Of a DNA stretch of 64,000 bases, positions 7,906 to 15,729 are shown piece by piece. The notes below the pieces were generated by a model. That model was not told the origin of the DNA, did not search any database, and worked only from the letters and a program-made list of their open reading frames with translations. Numbering within the stretch: the first letter of the stretch is position 1; each line of letters starts with the position of its first letter. The stretch is taken from the NCBI RefSeq assembly GCF_900107455.1, contig NZ_FNQB01000001.1, positions 124,001 to 188,000 of the forward strand. The letters run 5' to 3'. The DNA comes from Asanoa ishikariensis (GTDB lineage Bacteria; Actinomycetota; Actinomycetes; Mycobacteriales; Micromonosporaceae). Both the position numbers and the translations under genes were made by a program.

Positions 7906-8793
7906 ATGTCCAAAGAGACACCTGACTCCTCCCTGGGCCGCCGCCGCCTGCTGCGTCGTGCCGGCACCGTGGCTGCCGGTGTGGTCGGCGCGGGCGCAGT
8001 GAGCGCCGCTGTCGCCGCTCCGGCCCAGGCCGCGCCCGGTGACCCGGTCGTCCAGGGCGAGAACAACAACGGCAACACCGCCGACCCGTTGGTGACGCTC
8101 AACAACCCCGGTGGCCCGGCCCTCAACCTCGCCCCGTCGGGCGAGATCGCGCCCGACGCACCGGTCGGCTCGTTGCGCGTCGACGGCGCCGGCAACATCT
8201 GGACGCTCGCCGTGCCGGGCCTGCCGGAGATGGTGCACACCTCGTTCACCGCGACCCAGCTCGTGCCGATCCTCCCGGAGCGCGTGCTCAACACCCGCAC
8301 CGCCGAGGGTCGCGCCAACGTGATCAACCAGGCGGGCAACTTCGACTCGGCCGGTCGGCTGCTCTCCGGCAAGACCATCCACGTCTACGTCGGCGACCTC
8401 GCGTTCAACGCGGTCGCGCTGCACGGCAACCTCACGGTGACCGCTGCCCTCGGCGACGGCTACCTGACCCTGTGGCCCGGCGGTGCCCCGCGGCCGGCGA
8501 CCTCGGTCATCAACTACGCGGCCAGCACCAAGCTGAACGCGCTCGCCAACCACGTCGTGTCCGGCATCGGCGTCAACGGCGACACCCCCGACGTGATCTC
8601 CATCTTCAACAGCGGCAACGCCGCGCACGTGCTGCTCGACATCAGCGCGTTCACCATCATCTGGGGCTTCTCCGCCGTCTTCGCCGACACCGGCGCGGGC
8701 GCCGCCGCCGCACGCATCAGCGCGGCGGCAGCGGCCAAGCCGATGTCGCGCATGGCCAAGCGCACGGACGGCAAGGCCGTCTGGGACAAGTAA
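7906..8793 (+). CDS. Tat-exported cell-surface protein, actinobacterial beta-rich repeat family
   Basis: 295-residue exported protein. The N terminus has a twin-arginine signal (GRRRLLRRAG, about 11-20), then a hydrophobic Ala/Val segment and an AQA cleavage site near residue 43. The mature part resembles the actinobacterial module with an RVL(D/N)TR motif, a GxLTLWP-type strand and a terminal IFNSGNAAHVLLDISAF strand; here they read ERVLNTRT, GYLTLWPGG and SIFNSGNAAHVLLDIS. The module is found at the ends of secreted enzymes and as stand-alone surface proteins, and its biochemical role is not known to me. A strong bidirectional terminator follows. Confidence 0.75.
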   Translation: MSKETPDSSLGRRRLLRRAGTVAAGVVGAGAVSAAVAAPAQAAPGDPVVQGENNNGNTADPLVTLNNPGGPALNLAPSGEIAPDAPVGSLRVDGAGNIWTLAVPGLPEMVHTSFTATQLVPILPERVLNTRTAEGRANVINQAGNFDSAGRLLSGKTIHVYVGDLAFNAVALHGNLTVTAALGDGYLTLWPGGAPRPATSVINYAASTKLNALANHVVSGIGVNGDTPDVISIFNSGNAAHVLLDISAFTIIWGFSAVFADTGAGAAAARISAAAAAKPMSRMAKRTDGKAVWDK

Positions 8794-8810
8794 CCCGCGA
8801 CTGATCTGAA

Positions 8811-8845
8811 AAAGGGCGGGAACCCCGAGGGGTTCCCGCCCTTTT
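8811..8845. terminator. Bidirectional Rho-independent terminator
   Basis: A 13-bp perfect stem (GGGCGGGAACCCC, 8814-8826, with its complement 8829-8841) is flanked by A-runs on the left and T-runs on the right. It can therefore end both the rightward secreted-protein gene and the leftward ino1 transcript. Confidence 0.92.
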
Positions 8846-8857
8846 GGCGTGCTCGCG

Positions 8858-9937
8858 TCAGCGCTCGATGTCGCCAGTGATGAACGACTCGACGGCGTTG
8901 TGCGCGTCGTGGTCGGCGTACTGCACCGGCGGCGACTTCATGAAGTAGCTCGACGCCGACAGGATCGGACCGCCGATGCCCCGGTCGAGGGCGATCTTCG
9001 CCGCGCGCAGCGCGTCGATGATCACGCCGGCCGAGTTGGGCGAGTCCCAGACCTCGAGCTTGAGCTCGGCGTTCAACGGAGTGTCGCCGAACGAGCGGCC
9101 CTCCAGCCGGATGTAGGCCCACTTGCGGTCGTCCAGCCACGGCACGTGGTCGGACGGGCCGATGTGCACGTCGCTCTTGGCCATCTCGTGCGGCACCTGG
9201 GACGTGACCGACTGGGTCTTCGAGATCTTCTTCGAGACCAGCCGGGTGCGCTCCAGCATGTTCATGAAGTCCATGTTGCCGCCGAAGTTGAGCTGGTACG
9301 TGCGCAGCAGCTCGACACCGCGGTCCTCGAACAGCTTGGCCAGCGCGCGGTGCACGATGGTCGCGCCAACCTGGCTCTTGATGTCGTCGCCGACGATCGG
9401 CAGACCGGCGTCGGTGAACTTCTGCGCCCAGACCGGGTCGGACGCGATGAACACCGGCAGGGCGTTGACGAACGCACAACCGGCGTCGATCGCGGCCTGC
9501 GCGTAGTACTTGTCGGCCTGCTCGGAGCCGACCGGCAGGTAGGCGATCACCACGTCGACGCGGGCGTCGCGCAGCGCCTGGGCCACGTCGACCGGCGCCT
9601 GGTCCGACTCTTCGATGATCTCCCGGTAGTACTGACCGAGACCGTCGAACGTCGGGCCACGCTGGACGAGCACGCCGGTCGGCGGCACGTCACAGAGCTT
9701 GATCGTGTTGTTCTCGCTGGCGACGATCGCCTCCGCGAGGTCCATGCCGACCTTCTTGGCGTCCACGTCGAACGCCGCGACGAACTCCACGTCGGAGACG
9801 TGGTAGTCGCCAAAGGTGACGTGCATGAGACCCGGGACGCGGTCGTTGGGGTCGGCATTGCGGTAGTACTCCACACCCTGGACCAGGGACGAGGCGCAGT
9901 TACCCACACCGACGATGGCGACGCGGATGGAGCCCAT
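8858..9937 (-). CDS. ino1: Inositol-3-phosphate synthase (actinobacterial type)
   Basis: Converts glucose-6-phosphate to myo-inositol-3-phosphate with NAD+ as cofactor. This is the first step to phosphatidylinositol, PIMs and mycothiol. The Rossmann motif [13 protein letters not shown] is at about residues 9-21. The catalytic half contains [12 protein letters not shown], the tetramer core NFGGNMDF and the SKSK-like lysines of [11 protein letters not shown]. Length 359 matches the short actinobacterial class (Rv0046c). The ATG at 9937 has GGAGG 8 nt upstream. The padR gene ends 19 bp upstream on the same strand, so padR-ino1 form an operon like Rv0047c-Rv0046c. Confidence 0.95.
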   Translation of the reverse strand: MGSIRVAIVGVGNCASSLVQGVEYYRNADPNDRVPGLMHVTFGDYHVSDVEFVAAFDVDAKKVGMDLAEAIVASENNTIKLCDVPPTGVLVQRGPTFDGLGQYYREIIEESDQAPVDVAQALRDARVDVVIAYLPVGSEQADKYYAQAAIDAGCAFVNALPVFIASDPVWAQKFTDAGLPIVGDDIKSQVGATIVHRALAKLFEDRGVELLRTYQLNFGGNMDFMNMLERTRLVSKKISKTQSVTSQVPHEMAKSDVHIGPSDHVPWLDDRKWAYIRLEGRSFGDTPLNAELKLEVWDSPNSAGVIIDALRAAKIALDRGIGGPILSASSYFMKSPPVQYADHDAHNAVESFITGDIER

Positions 9938-9956
9938 CGCGTTTGCCTCCTTCTTA

Positions 9957-10574
9957 TTACGGCCGCTCGTCCTGGACGTGCGGGCTGGTTTCTGCTGTCC
10001 CGGAGCCCGCGGAACGGGGCTCGGGAGCGCGGCCGGAGCGCTCGTTGACGATGAGCTCCTCCAGCCAGCGCACCTCGCGCTCGCAGGCGTCCAAACCATG
10101 GCGCTGCAGCTCGAGGGTGTACGCGTCGAGGCGCTCGCCCGCGCGGGCGAGCACGTCGCGCATGCTTTCGCGGCGCTCTTCGACCTTGCGGCGGCGGCCT
10201 TCGAGGATCCGGAGGCGGGTCGCCTGGTCGGTGCGCGCGAAAAAAGCGAAGTGGATGCCGAAGCCGGCATCGTCGTAGGTCTCCGGCCCGGCCTGGGCGA
10301 TGAGGTCGGCGAACCGCTCCTTGCCCTCTGCGGTGATCTTGTAGACCACCCGGCCGCGCTTGCTGGTGAGGACCGGAACCTCGGCGGTGGTCGGCGGGGT
10401 CTCGTCGGCCTCCGTGATGTAGCCGGCCGACTGGAGCCGGCGCAGCGTGGGGTAGAGCGTGCCGTAGCTGATCGCGGCGCGGATCGACCCGAGCTTCGCG
10501 GCGAGCTCCTTGCGCAGCTCGTAGCCGTGCATCGGCGACTCGTGGAGGAGGCCGAGGATCGCGAACTCGAGCAA
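9957..10574 (-). CDS. PadR-family transcriptional regulator of the ino1 operon
   Basis: Winged-helix DNA-binding regulator. The N-terminal wHTH reads [20 protein letters not shown] then [17 protein letters not shown], with a wing ending in [11 protein letters not shown]. The C terminus (about 110-180) is the long helical dimerisation arm of the PadR C-terminal domain, followed by a Pro/Ser-rich tail. I prefer the TTG at 10574 (GGAGG 6 nt upstream); the TTG at 10580 abuts the same Shine-Dalgarno with no spacing. A perfect 25-bp dyad lies 22 bp upstream, which suggests autoregulation and control of ino1. The effector is unknown. Confidence 0.88.
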   Translation of the reverse strand: MLEFAILGLLHESPMHGYELRKELAAKLGSIRAAISYGTLYPTLRRLQSAGYITEADETPPTTAEVPVLTSKRGRVVYKITAEGKERFADLIAQAGPETYDDAGFGIHFAFFARTDQATRLRILEGRRRKVEERRESMRDVLARAGERLDAYTLELQRHGLDACEREVRWLEELIVNERSGRAPEPRSAGSGTAETSPHVQDERP

Positions 10575-10595
10575 CTCCAACCTCCCTCGTGCCTT

Positions 10596-10620
10596 GCGAT
10601 GTATCGCGCCGATACATCGC
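10596..10620. promoter_or_regulatory. PadR operator candidate
   Basis: Perfect 11-3-11 inverted repeat, GCGATGTATCG - CGC - CGATACATCGC. The core ATGTAT...ATACAT fits the ATGT-N-ACAT pattern described for PadR-family operators. It sits just upstream of padR and about 115 bp upstream of the divergent DUF5318 gene, so it could control both directions. Confidence 0.75.
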
Positions 10621-10734
10621 TGCGGTCAACGGTAAGACACTCCGAAGGCTTCCGCAAACCTCTGATTGCGCCCGGGGAATCACGCTCCGTAAGCGTTGTC
10701 GCTCTACGGGCCTCGACCAAGTACCCTCTTCCGC

Positions 10735-11151
10735 ATGCGCACGCAGCGCCAGGTCGTCGACTACTCGCTCCAGAAGCGAGCGGTCCTGCGTGACGTCTAT
10801 TCCGGCCGCGTCGGGACCTATGAGGTCTGCGATGCCTCGCCCTACCTGAAAAGCGCCGCTCGCTTCCACGGCGAGCCCACCGAGCAGCGCTGTCCGATAT
10901 GCCGGCGGGAAAACCTGACGCTCGTCCACTACATTTACGGCGATGAACTCAAGCAGTCCGCGGGACAGGCGCGCACCCTGGCCGAATTGCCGGTGCTTGC
11001 GATGACTCTCCGTGAGTTCCAGGTCTACGTGGTGGAGGTCTGCCAGGGCTGCTCCTGGAACCACCTGGTGGAGCAGTACCTCCTCGGTCGCGACGGTCTG
11101 GTCGTGGCCGACCCCGAGGCAACCGGGCGAAGGAGAGAGGCTCAACGGTGA
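10735..11151 (+). CDS. DUF5318 protein (Rv0049-like)
   Basis: 138-residue conserved actinobacterial protein of unknown function. It has two CxxC pairs, CPICRRENL (about residue 46) and [11 protein letters not shown] (about residue 104), which could form a zinc-ribbon-like metal site. The C terminus is basic. The ATG is the first in-frame start after the divergent padR promoter. The position (padR on one side, the penicillin-binding protein on the other) is the same as Rv0049, which identifies the family. Co-expression with the cell-wall synthase is plausible but unproven. Confidence 0.85.
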   Translation: MRTQRQVVDYSLQKRAVLRDVYSGRVGTYEVCDASPYLKSAARFHGEPTEQRCPICRRENLTLVHYIYGDELKQSAGQARTLAELPVLAMTLREFQVYVVEVCQGCSWNHLVEQYLLGRDGLVVADPEATGRRREAQR

Positions 11152-11336
11152 TCACGCTTCGCCCATCGAATGCGCCGTCTTCGGCTGATGGGCGAATCGT
11201 TAACCGGATAAGTCCGGTTTTTTCAGATATGTCTGTGGCGGGCCGACTCAACAGGGCGACCGCACGACGTGGTCCAACTCACGGCAACCCGGTGGCAGCG
11301 CAGACGCGCGTCACCGCGACCGGCAGGGTGTGACGA

Positions 11337-14090
11337 ATGAACTCGTACGACGAATCCAGTTCCGCGCGCGGCCACGCCCGTCCCACGGGCCCCACTGGCA
11401 ACAGCGGAAGCGGGTCCGGCGGCGATCGCCACTGGCAGAGTGGCGACGGTCTGGGCGGGTGGCCCGACAACGGCGGATACGGCGAGCAGCCGCCCGCCGC
11501 GCGCGGGTCCGCCTCGGGCGGTCGGGCGTCGGTGCCCCGGGCCTCGGCGTCGGTGCCTTCCTCCCCCGCCGGCGGATCGGCCTCCGTGCCGTCGTCGGCC
11601 GGCCGCGCGACCGTCGGTCGCGCCTCCGCCTCCGTACCTTCGAGCCCCGCTTCCGGTTCTTCGGGTCGTGCCTCGGTCGGCAGCGCTTCCGTCGGGAGTG
11701 CCTCTGTGGGCAGCGCCTCTGTGGGCAGTGCGTCGGTCGGCGGCGCGGGCCGGGCGCGGGTCGGCCGCGCTTCGGTCGGTGGACCCGGCGAGAGCGGTCC
11801 GGGCGGTCCGGGTGGTCCGAACGGTCCGGTTGGCCCGGGCAGCCGCAGCCGCTCCGGTGGCAGCCGCCCCAAGCGCTCCCGCCGCAAGAAGATGATCAAC
11901 TGGGCCATCGCCGGCTTTGCCGTGGTGGTCATCCTGGCCGGCGCCGGTCTGGTGGGTGGCACGTACTACACCACCAACGTCGTGGTGCCCGACAAGATCG
12001 ACCTGCCGCTAGCGAGCACGATCTACGCCTCTGACAGCAAGACCCAGATCGCGAAGCTCGGCGAGTACAACCGCACGTTCGTCTCGATCCAACAGATCCC
12101 CGAGTACGTGCAGCACGCGGTGGCCGCCGCCGAGGACCGCAAGTTCTACGAGCACAGCGGCGTCGACTACGTCGGCATCGCCCGAGCCGCGTGGAACAAC
12201 TTCACCGGCGGCGAGCGCCAGGGCGCCTCGACGATCACGCAGCAGTACGCGCGAAACGCGATCAAGGGCCTCGACGACGCGACCTACGGCCGCAAGGTGC
12301 GCGAGGCGGTCATGGCCTCGAAGCTCAACGACGAGTTCGACAAAAACAAGATCATGGAGATGTACCTCAACACGATCTACTTCGGTCGAGGTGCGTACGG
12401 CATCGAAGCGGCCGCGCAGACCTACTTCAGCAAGTCGGTCAGCAAGCTCAGTGTCGCCGAGGGCGCGGTGCTCGCCGGCGTGATCAAGCAGCCGGTGCCG
12501 TCGGCGACCCACAAGGGCTTCGACCCGGGCTACAACAAGGACGAAGCCCAGTCGCGTTGGGCCTACGTGCTCGGCGGCATGGTCGACAAGGGGTGGCTCA
12601 ATGCCGCCGAGAAGCCGACCGAATACCCGAAGGTCAACCCGTTGCCCTCGGACAAGGCCTGCTTCACGGACTGCGGCGTGAACACCCCGCTGGGCAACGT
12701 GATCAACTACGTCCGCGACGAGATGATCGGGATGGACATCCCCGGCTGCGACCTCGAGAACTGCGCGCGGTTGATCAAGGATGGCGGCTTCAAGGTCCAG
12801 ACGACCATCAACATCAACATGCAGCGCGAGATGGAATCCGCGATCCAGCGCAGCAAGAAGGGCTCCGAGCTCGCCGGCCAGCCGAAGAACCTGATGGCGG
12901 CCGGCGTCGCGGTGGACCCGGGATCGGGTCGGGTGCTCGCCTACTACGGCGGTGACAACGGCACGGGCCACGACTACGCGGGCAAGAACGTCGAGGCCGG
13001 GCAGCTGACCGGCGGCCACGCCCCGGGCTCGTCCTTCAAGATCTATACCTTGGCGGCGGCGCTCGAGGCCGGCATCTCGCTCGATTCCCGCTGGGACGCG
13101 ACCGACTACGAGGTGCCCGGCACCGAGATCAAGGTCATCAACGCGGGCCGGAAGCCTAGCTGCGCGAAGAGCTGCACGCTGCGGGAGTCGACCGTCCAGT
13201 CGTACAACGTGCCGTTCTACCACATCGCGGAGAAGGTCGGCGCCGACAAGGTCATCGAAATGGCCCGCCGCGCCGGCGTGTCCACGATGTGGACCAACGA
13301 CCCGGTCAAGCCCTACGACCTCAACAGCAAGAAGACGAAGATCGGCAAGAGCGCGCCGTTCTACTACGTCGTCGGGTACGGCGCGTACCCGATCACCGTG
13401 CTCGACCACGCCAACGGGCTCGCGACGCTGGCCAACCGCGGCGTCTACAACAAGGCCCACTTCGTCATCTCGGTCCAGAAGAAGAACGAGGCCGGTGCCT
13501 GGGAGACCGTCGGTGGCGAGCAGCGCAAGCCTAAGCAGCTGATCAAGACCGAGGTCGCCGACGACGTCAACGACGTGCTCCAGGAGATCTCCGGCGGGCT
13601 CAACGGCGGCCGGCCGGCGACCGGCAAGACCGGCACCTGGGAGCTCAACGAGAAGAGCTCCGACAACGCGCACGCCTGGATGCTCGGCGCGACGCCGCAG
13701 ATCGCGACCGCGGTCTGGGTCGGCAACGTCGGTGGCGAGAAGGCGATCAAGGACAAGTACGGCAACAAGATCCAGGGTGCCAGCCTGCCGAAGGACATCT
13801 GGAAGCGGTTCATGAACGACGCCTCCAAGAACATGGACATCGAACGCTTCAAGCCGGGCACACACATCGGTGACCCGGATGCCGGCAACGGCCAGAAGCA
13901 GCAGGAGCAGCCGACCTGCTTCCCGGGCCAGCCCGACTGCACCAACTTCCCTGGCGGCAATGCGGGCGGCAACGGCAACGGCAACGGTGGACCCGGTGGC
14001 GGAAATGGCAACGGCGGACCAGGTCGAGACAACAACAACGACCAGCCCGCTGACGAGAACCCGTTCACGGTGATACCGCCACCTAACTAG
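11337..14090 (+). CDS. ponA: Class A penicillin-binding protein (transglycosylase/transpeptidase)
   Basis: Bifunctional peptidoglycan synthase anchored in the membrane. Residues 1-180 are a Ser/Gly/Ala/Val-rich cytoplasmic tail. One membrane helix lies at about 186-210. The GT51 transglycosylase follows, with catalytic E266 in AAEDRKFYEH, then QGASTITQQYARN and the NTIYFGRGAYGIEAAA signature. The transpeptidase has S565-x-x-K568 (GSSFK), S622-Y-N624 and K764-T-G766. The C-terminal ~70 residues are Gly/Asn/Pro-rich. Length 917 is long because of the two low-complexity tails. The equivalent in M. tuberculosis is Rv0050 (PonA1). The N-terminal tail carries a pentapeptide tandem repeat. Confidence 0.95.
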   Translation: MNSYDESSSARGHARPTGPTGNSGSGSGGDRHWQSGDGLGGWPDNGGYGEQPPAARGSASGGRASVPRASASVPSSPAGGSASVPSSAGRATVGRASASVPSSPASGSSGRASVGSASVGSASVGSASVGSASVGGAGRARVGRASVGGPGESGPGGPGGPNGPVGPGSRSRSGGSRPKRSRRKKMINWAIAGFAVVVILAGAGLVGGTYYTTNVVVPDKIDLPLASTIYASDSKTQIAKLGEYNRTFVSIQQIPEYVQHAVAAAEDRKFYEHSGVDYVGIARAAWNNFTGGERQGASTITQQYARNAIKGLDDATYGRKVREAVMASKLNDEFDKNKIMEMYLNTIYFGRGAYGIEAAAQTYFSKSVSKLSVAEGAVLAGVIKQPVPSATHKGFDPGYNKDEAQSRWAYVLGGMVDKGWLNAAEKPTEYPKVNPLPSDKACFTDCGVNTPLGNVINYVRDEMIGMDIPGCDLENCARLIKDGGFKVQTTININMQREMESAIQRSKKGSELAGQPKNLMAAGVAVDPGSGRVLAYYGGDNGTGHDYAGKNVEAGQLTGGHAPGSSFKIYTLAAALEAGISLDSRWDATDYEVPGTEIKVINAGRKPSCAKSCTLRESTVQSYNVPFYHIAEKVGADKVIEMARRAGVSTMWTNDPVKPYDLNSKKTKIGKSAPFYYVVGYGAYPITVLDHANGLATLANRGVYNKAHFVISVQKKNEAGAWETVGGEQRKPKQLIKTEVADDVNDVLQEISGGLNGGRPATGKTGTWELNEKSSDNAHAWMLGATPQIATAVWVGNVGGEKAIKDKYGNKIQGASLPKDIWKRFMNDASKNMDIERFKPGTHIGDPDAGNGQKQQEQPTCFPGQPDCTNFPGGNAGGNGNGNGGPGGGNGNGGPGRDNNNDQPADENPFTVIPPPN
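11668..11742 (+). repeat. 15-bp tandem repeat (ASVGS pentapeptide) in the ponA N-terminal tail
   Basis: Five consecutive 15-bp units encode ASVGS (the last unit ends G). Codons vary at third positions (GTC/GTG, TCC/TCT/TCG), so the peptide rather than the DNA may be what is kept. The repeat lies in the cytoplasmic tail before the membrane helix. Confidence 0.8.
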
Positions 14091-14100
14091 CGACTCCTCC

Positions 14101-14136
14101 GCCGAGCGGCCGGGCCTTTTGGCTAGGCCGCTCGGC
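14101..14136 (+). terminator. Hairpin after ponA
   Basis: A perfect 11-bp stem (GCCGAGCGGCC / GGCCGCTCGGC) with a 14-nt loop lies 11 bp after the ponA stop. No U-run follows, so termination is likely but not certain. Confidence 0.65.
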
Positions 14137-14176
14137 GCCCTGCCCAGCACCCGATCCGACAAAATCGGCGCTCCGG

Positions 14177-15688
14177 ATGGGGCACACCGGGTGGGATGCG
14201 GAAAGATGCGTCTTCGTGGGTGCAAACCTGAAGCATGACGACGCCGGCCCGGTCGACCTGCCGTCGCGCTCCGACGGCTTCGTCCGCGGGCTCTCCGAGT
14301 CGATCGGTGGGCCTGTCGGCGAGCACGCGGTCGAGCGATCCGGCGCGGCACGCTCCGGCGGCGGTTTCTGGACCGTCTCCCGGATCGTGCTGGCGTTGAT
14401 GTGCCTGACCCTGGCGCTGCACTGGGTGCAGAAGTCACCGTGCCAGGACGGTGCGTGGCAGGAGCACCGGCAGTACACCCGGTTCTGCTACACCGACGTG
14501 CTGGCCCTCTACTACGCCGAAGGGCTCAACGAGGGCAAGGTTCCCTACGCCGACCACCCGGTCGAATACCCGGTGCTGACCGGCGCGTTCATGGGAGCGC
14601 TCGGGTTGCCGGTGCACGCGCTCGGCAAGGACCGCCCGGAGATCAACCAGGGCCAGTGGTTCTACAACATCAACGCCCTGGTCCTCGGCGCGATCGGCGT
14701 CGGCGCGGTAGGCGCATTGCTCGCCCTGCGCAAGAGACGACCCTGGGACGCGGCGATGTTCGCGCTGTCCCCCGCGCTGCTGGTCACCGCGACAGTCAAC
14801 TGGGATCTGCTGGCGATCGGGCTCGCGGTCTTCGGGATGCTCGCCTGGGCCCGGCACAGACCTGTCGCGGCCGGTGTCCTGCTGGGTCTCGGCTGCGCGG
14901 CCAAACTCTGGCCGCTGTTCATCCTGGGCCCGATCCTTGTGCTGGCGTTCCGGACCAAGCGCTGGCGTGCGGCGATGACCACGGTCGGGGTCGGCGTCGC
15001 CACCGTGCTGGCGGTCAACATCCCGATCGCGCTCGCGTTCCCCGAGGGCTGGAAGCGCTTCTTCGAGCTCAACAGCACCAGGCCGATCGACTGGGGCACG
15101 CTCTGGTACGTCGGCCGCTACCTGGACACGAAGTGGTCCCCGAACTCGGCGGGCCCGTTCCAATGGCTGAGCGACAACATCCCGACCCTGAACTTCCTGT
15201 CGTACGCCCTGTTCGGCATCGCCTGCCTCGGCATCGCGGCCCTGGCCGTCTACGCACCCCGCCGCCCCCGCCTGGCCGCCCTGGCCTTCCTGGTCGTGGC
15301 CGCGTTCCTGATCTTCAGCAAGGTCTGGTCCCAGCAGTACGTGCTGTGGCTGCTCCCCCTGGCGATCCTGGCCCGCCCCCGTTGGGGCGCGTTCCTCGCC
15401 TGGCAGGTGGCGGAGGTCCTGTACTTCGTGGCCTTCTACGGCGAGTTGCTCGGCGCCTCCGGCAAGCAGGTCTTCCCGGAGGGCGTGTTCGTGCTGGCCG
15501 CGACGCTGCGACTGGCCACCGTGGTCGTGCTCTGCTACTTCGTGATCCGCGACATCCTGCGCCCGGAGCTCGACCCGGTCCGCGCCACCTACGCCGACGA
15601 CCCGGACGGCGGCGACTTCGACGGCGCACCGGACCCCGGCGACCGCTTCTTGGAACCGGCCGCGGACCCGGTGCCGGCGCGAGCCTGA
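14177..15688 (+). CDS. GT87-family membrane glycosyltransferase (Rv0051-like)
   Basis: Polytopic membrane protein of the GT-C fold, about 10-12 helices. The first helix begins near residue 65 (SRIVLALMCLTLALHW). An outer loop with YADHPVEYPVLTG (a short acidic/His catalytic-type loop) follows, then helices including CAAKLWPLFILGPILVLAF. The C terminus is acidic. GT87 enzymes use polyprenyl-phosphate sugars, typically mannose, outside the membrane; substrate and acceptor are unknown here. The gene is equivalent to Rv0051, next to ponA. The start is uncertain: ATG at 14177 opens the frame, but a GTG at 14216 would begin nearer the conserved part (LPSRSDGFVRGLSE). Confidence 0.82.
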   Translation: MGHTGWDAERCVFVGANLKHDDAGPVDLPSRSDGFVRGLSESIGGPVGEHAVERSGAARSGGGFWTVSRIVLALMCLTLALHWVQKSPCQDGAWQEHRQYTRFCYTDVLALYYAEGLNEGKVPYADHPVEYPVLTGAFMGALGLPVHALGKDRPEINQGQWFYNINALVLGAIGVGAVGALLALRKRRPWDAAMFALSPALLVTATVNWDLLAIGLAVFGMLAWARHRPVAAGVLLGLGCAAKLWPLFILGPILVLAFRTKRWRAAMTTVGVGVATVLAVNIPIALAFPEGWKRFFELNSTRPIDWGTLWYVGRYLDTKWSPNSAGPFQWLSDNIPTLNFLSYALFGIACLGIAALAVYAPRRPRLAALAFLVVAAFLIFSKVWSQQYVLWLLPLAILARPRWGAFLAWQVAEVLYFVAFYGELLGASGKQVFPEGVFVLAATLRLATVVVLCYFVIRDILRPELDPVRATYADDPDGGDFDGAPDPGDRFLEPAADPVPARA

Positions 15689-15690
15689 TC

Positions 15691-15723
15691 CGCGCGGGCC
15701 GGATTGCCTGTCCGGCCCGCGCG
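15691..15723. terminator. Bidirectional hairpin between convergent genes
   Basis: A 13-bp perfect GC-rich stem (15691-15703 with 15711-15723) and a 7-nt loop exactly fill the gap between two convergent stop codons. It probably serves both transcripts, though it lacks U-tracts. Confidence 0.75.
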
Positions 15724-15729
15724 ACCTGG

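Noticed and set aside
12009-14438. 809-codon open frame antisense to ponA
   Set aside because: Shadow of ponA; no recognisable motif and an unnatural Arg/Val/Asp composition.
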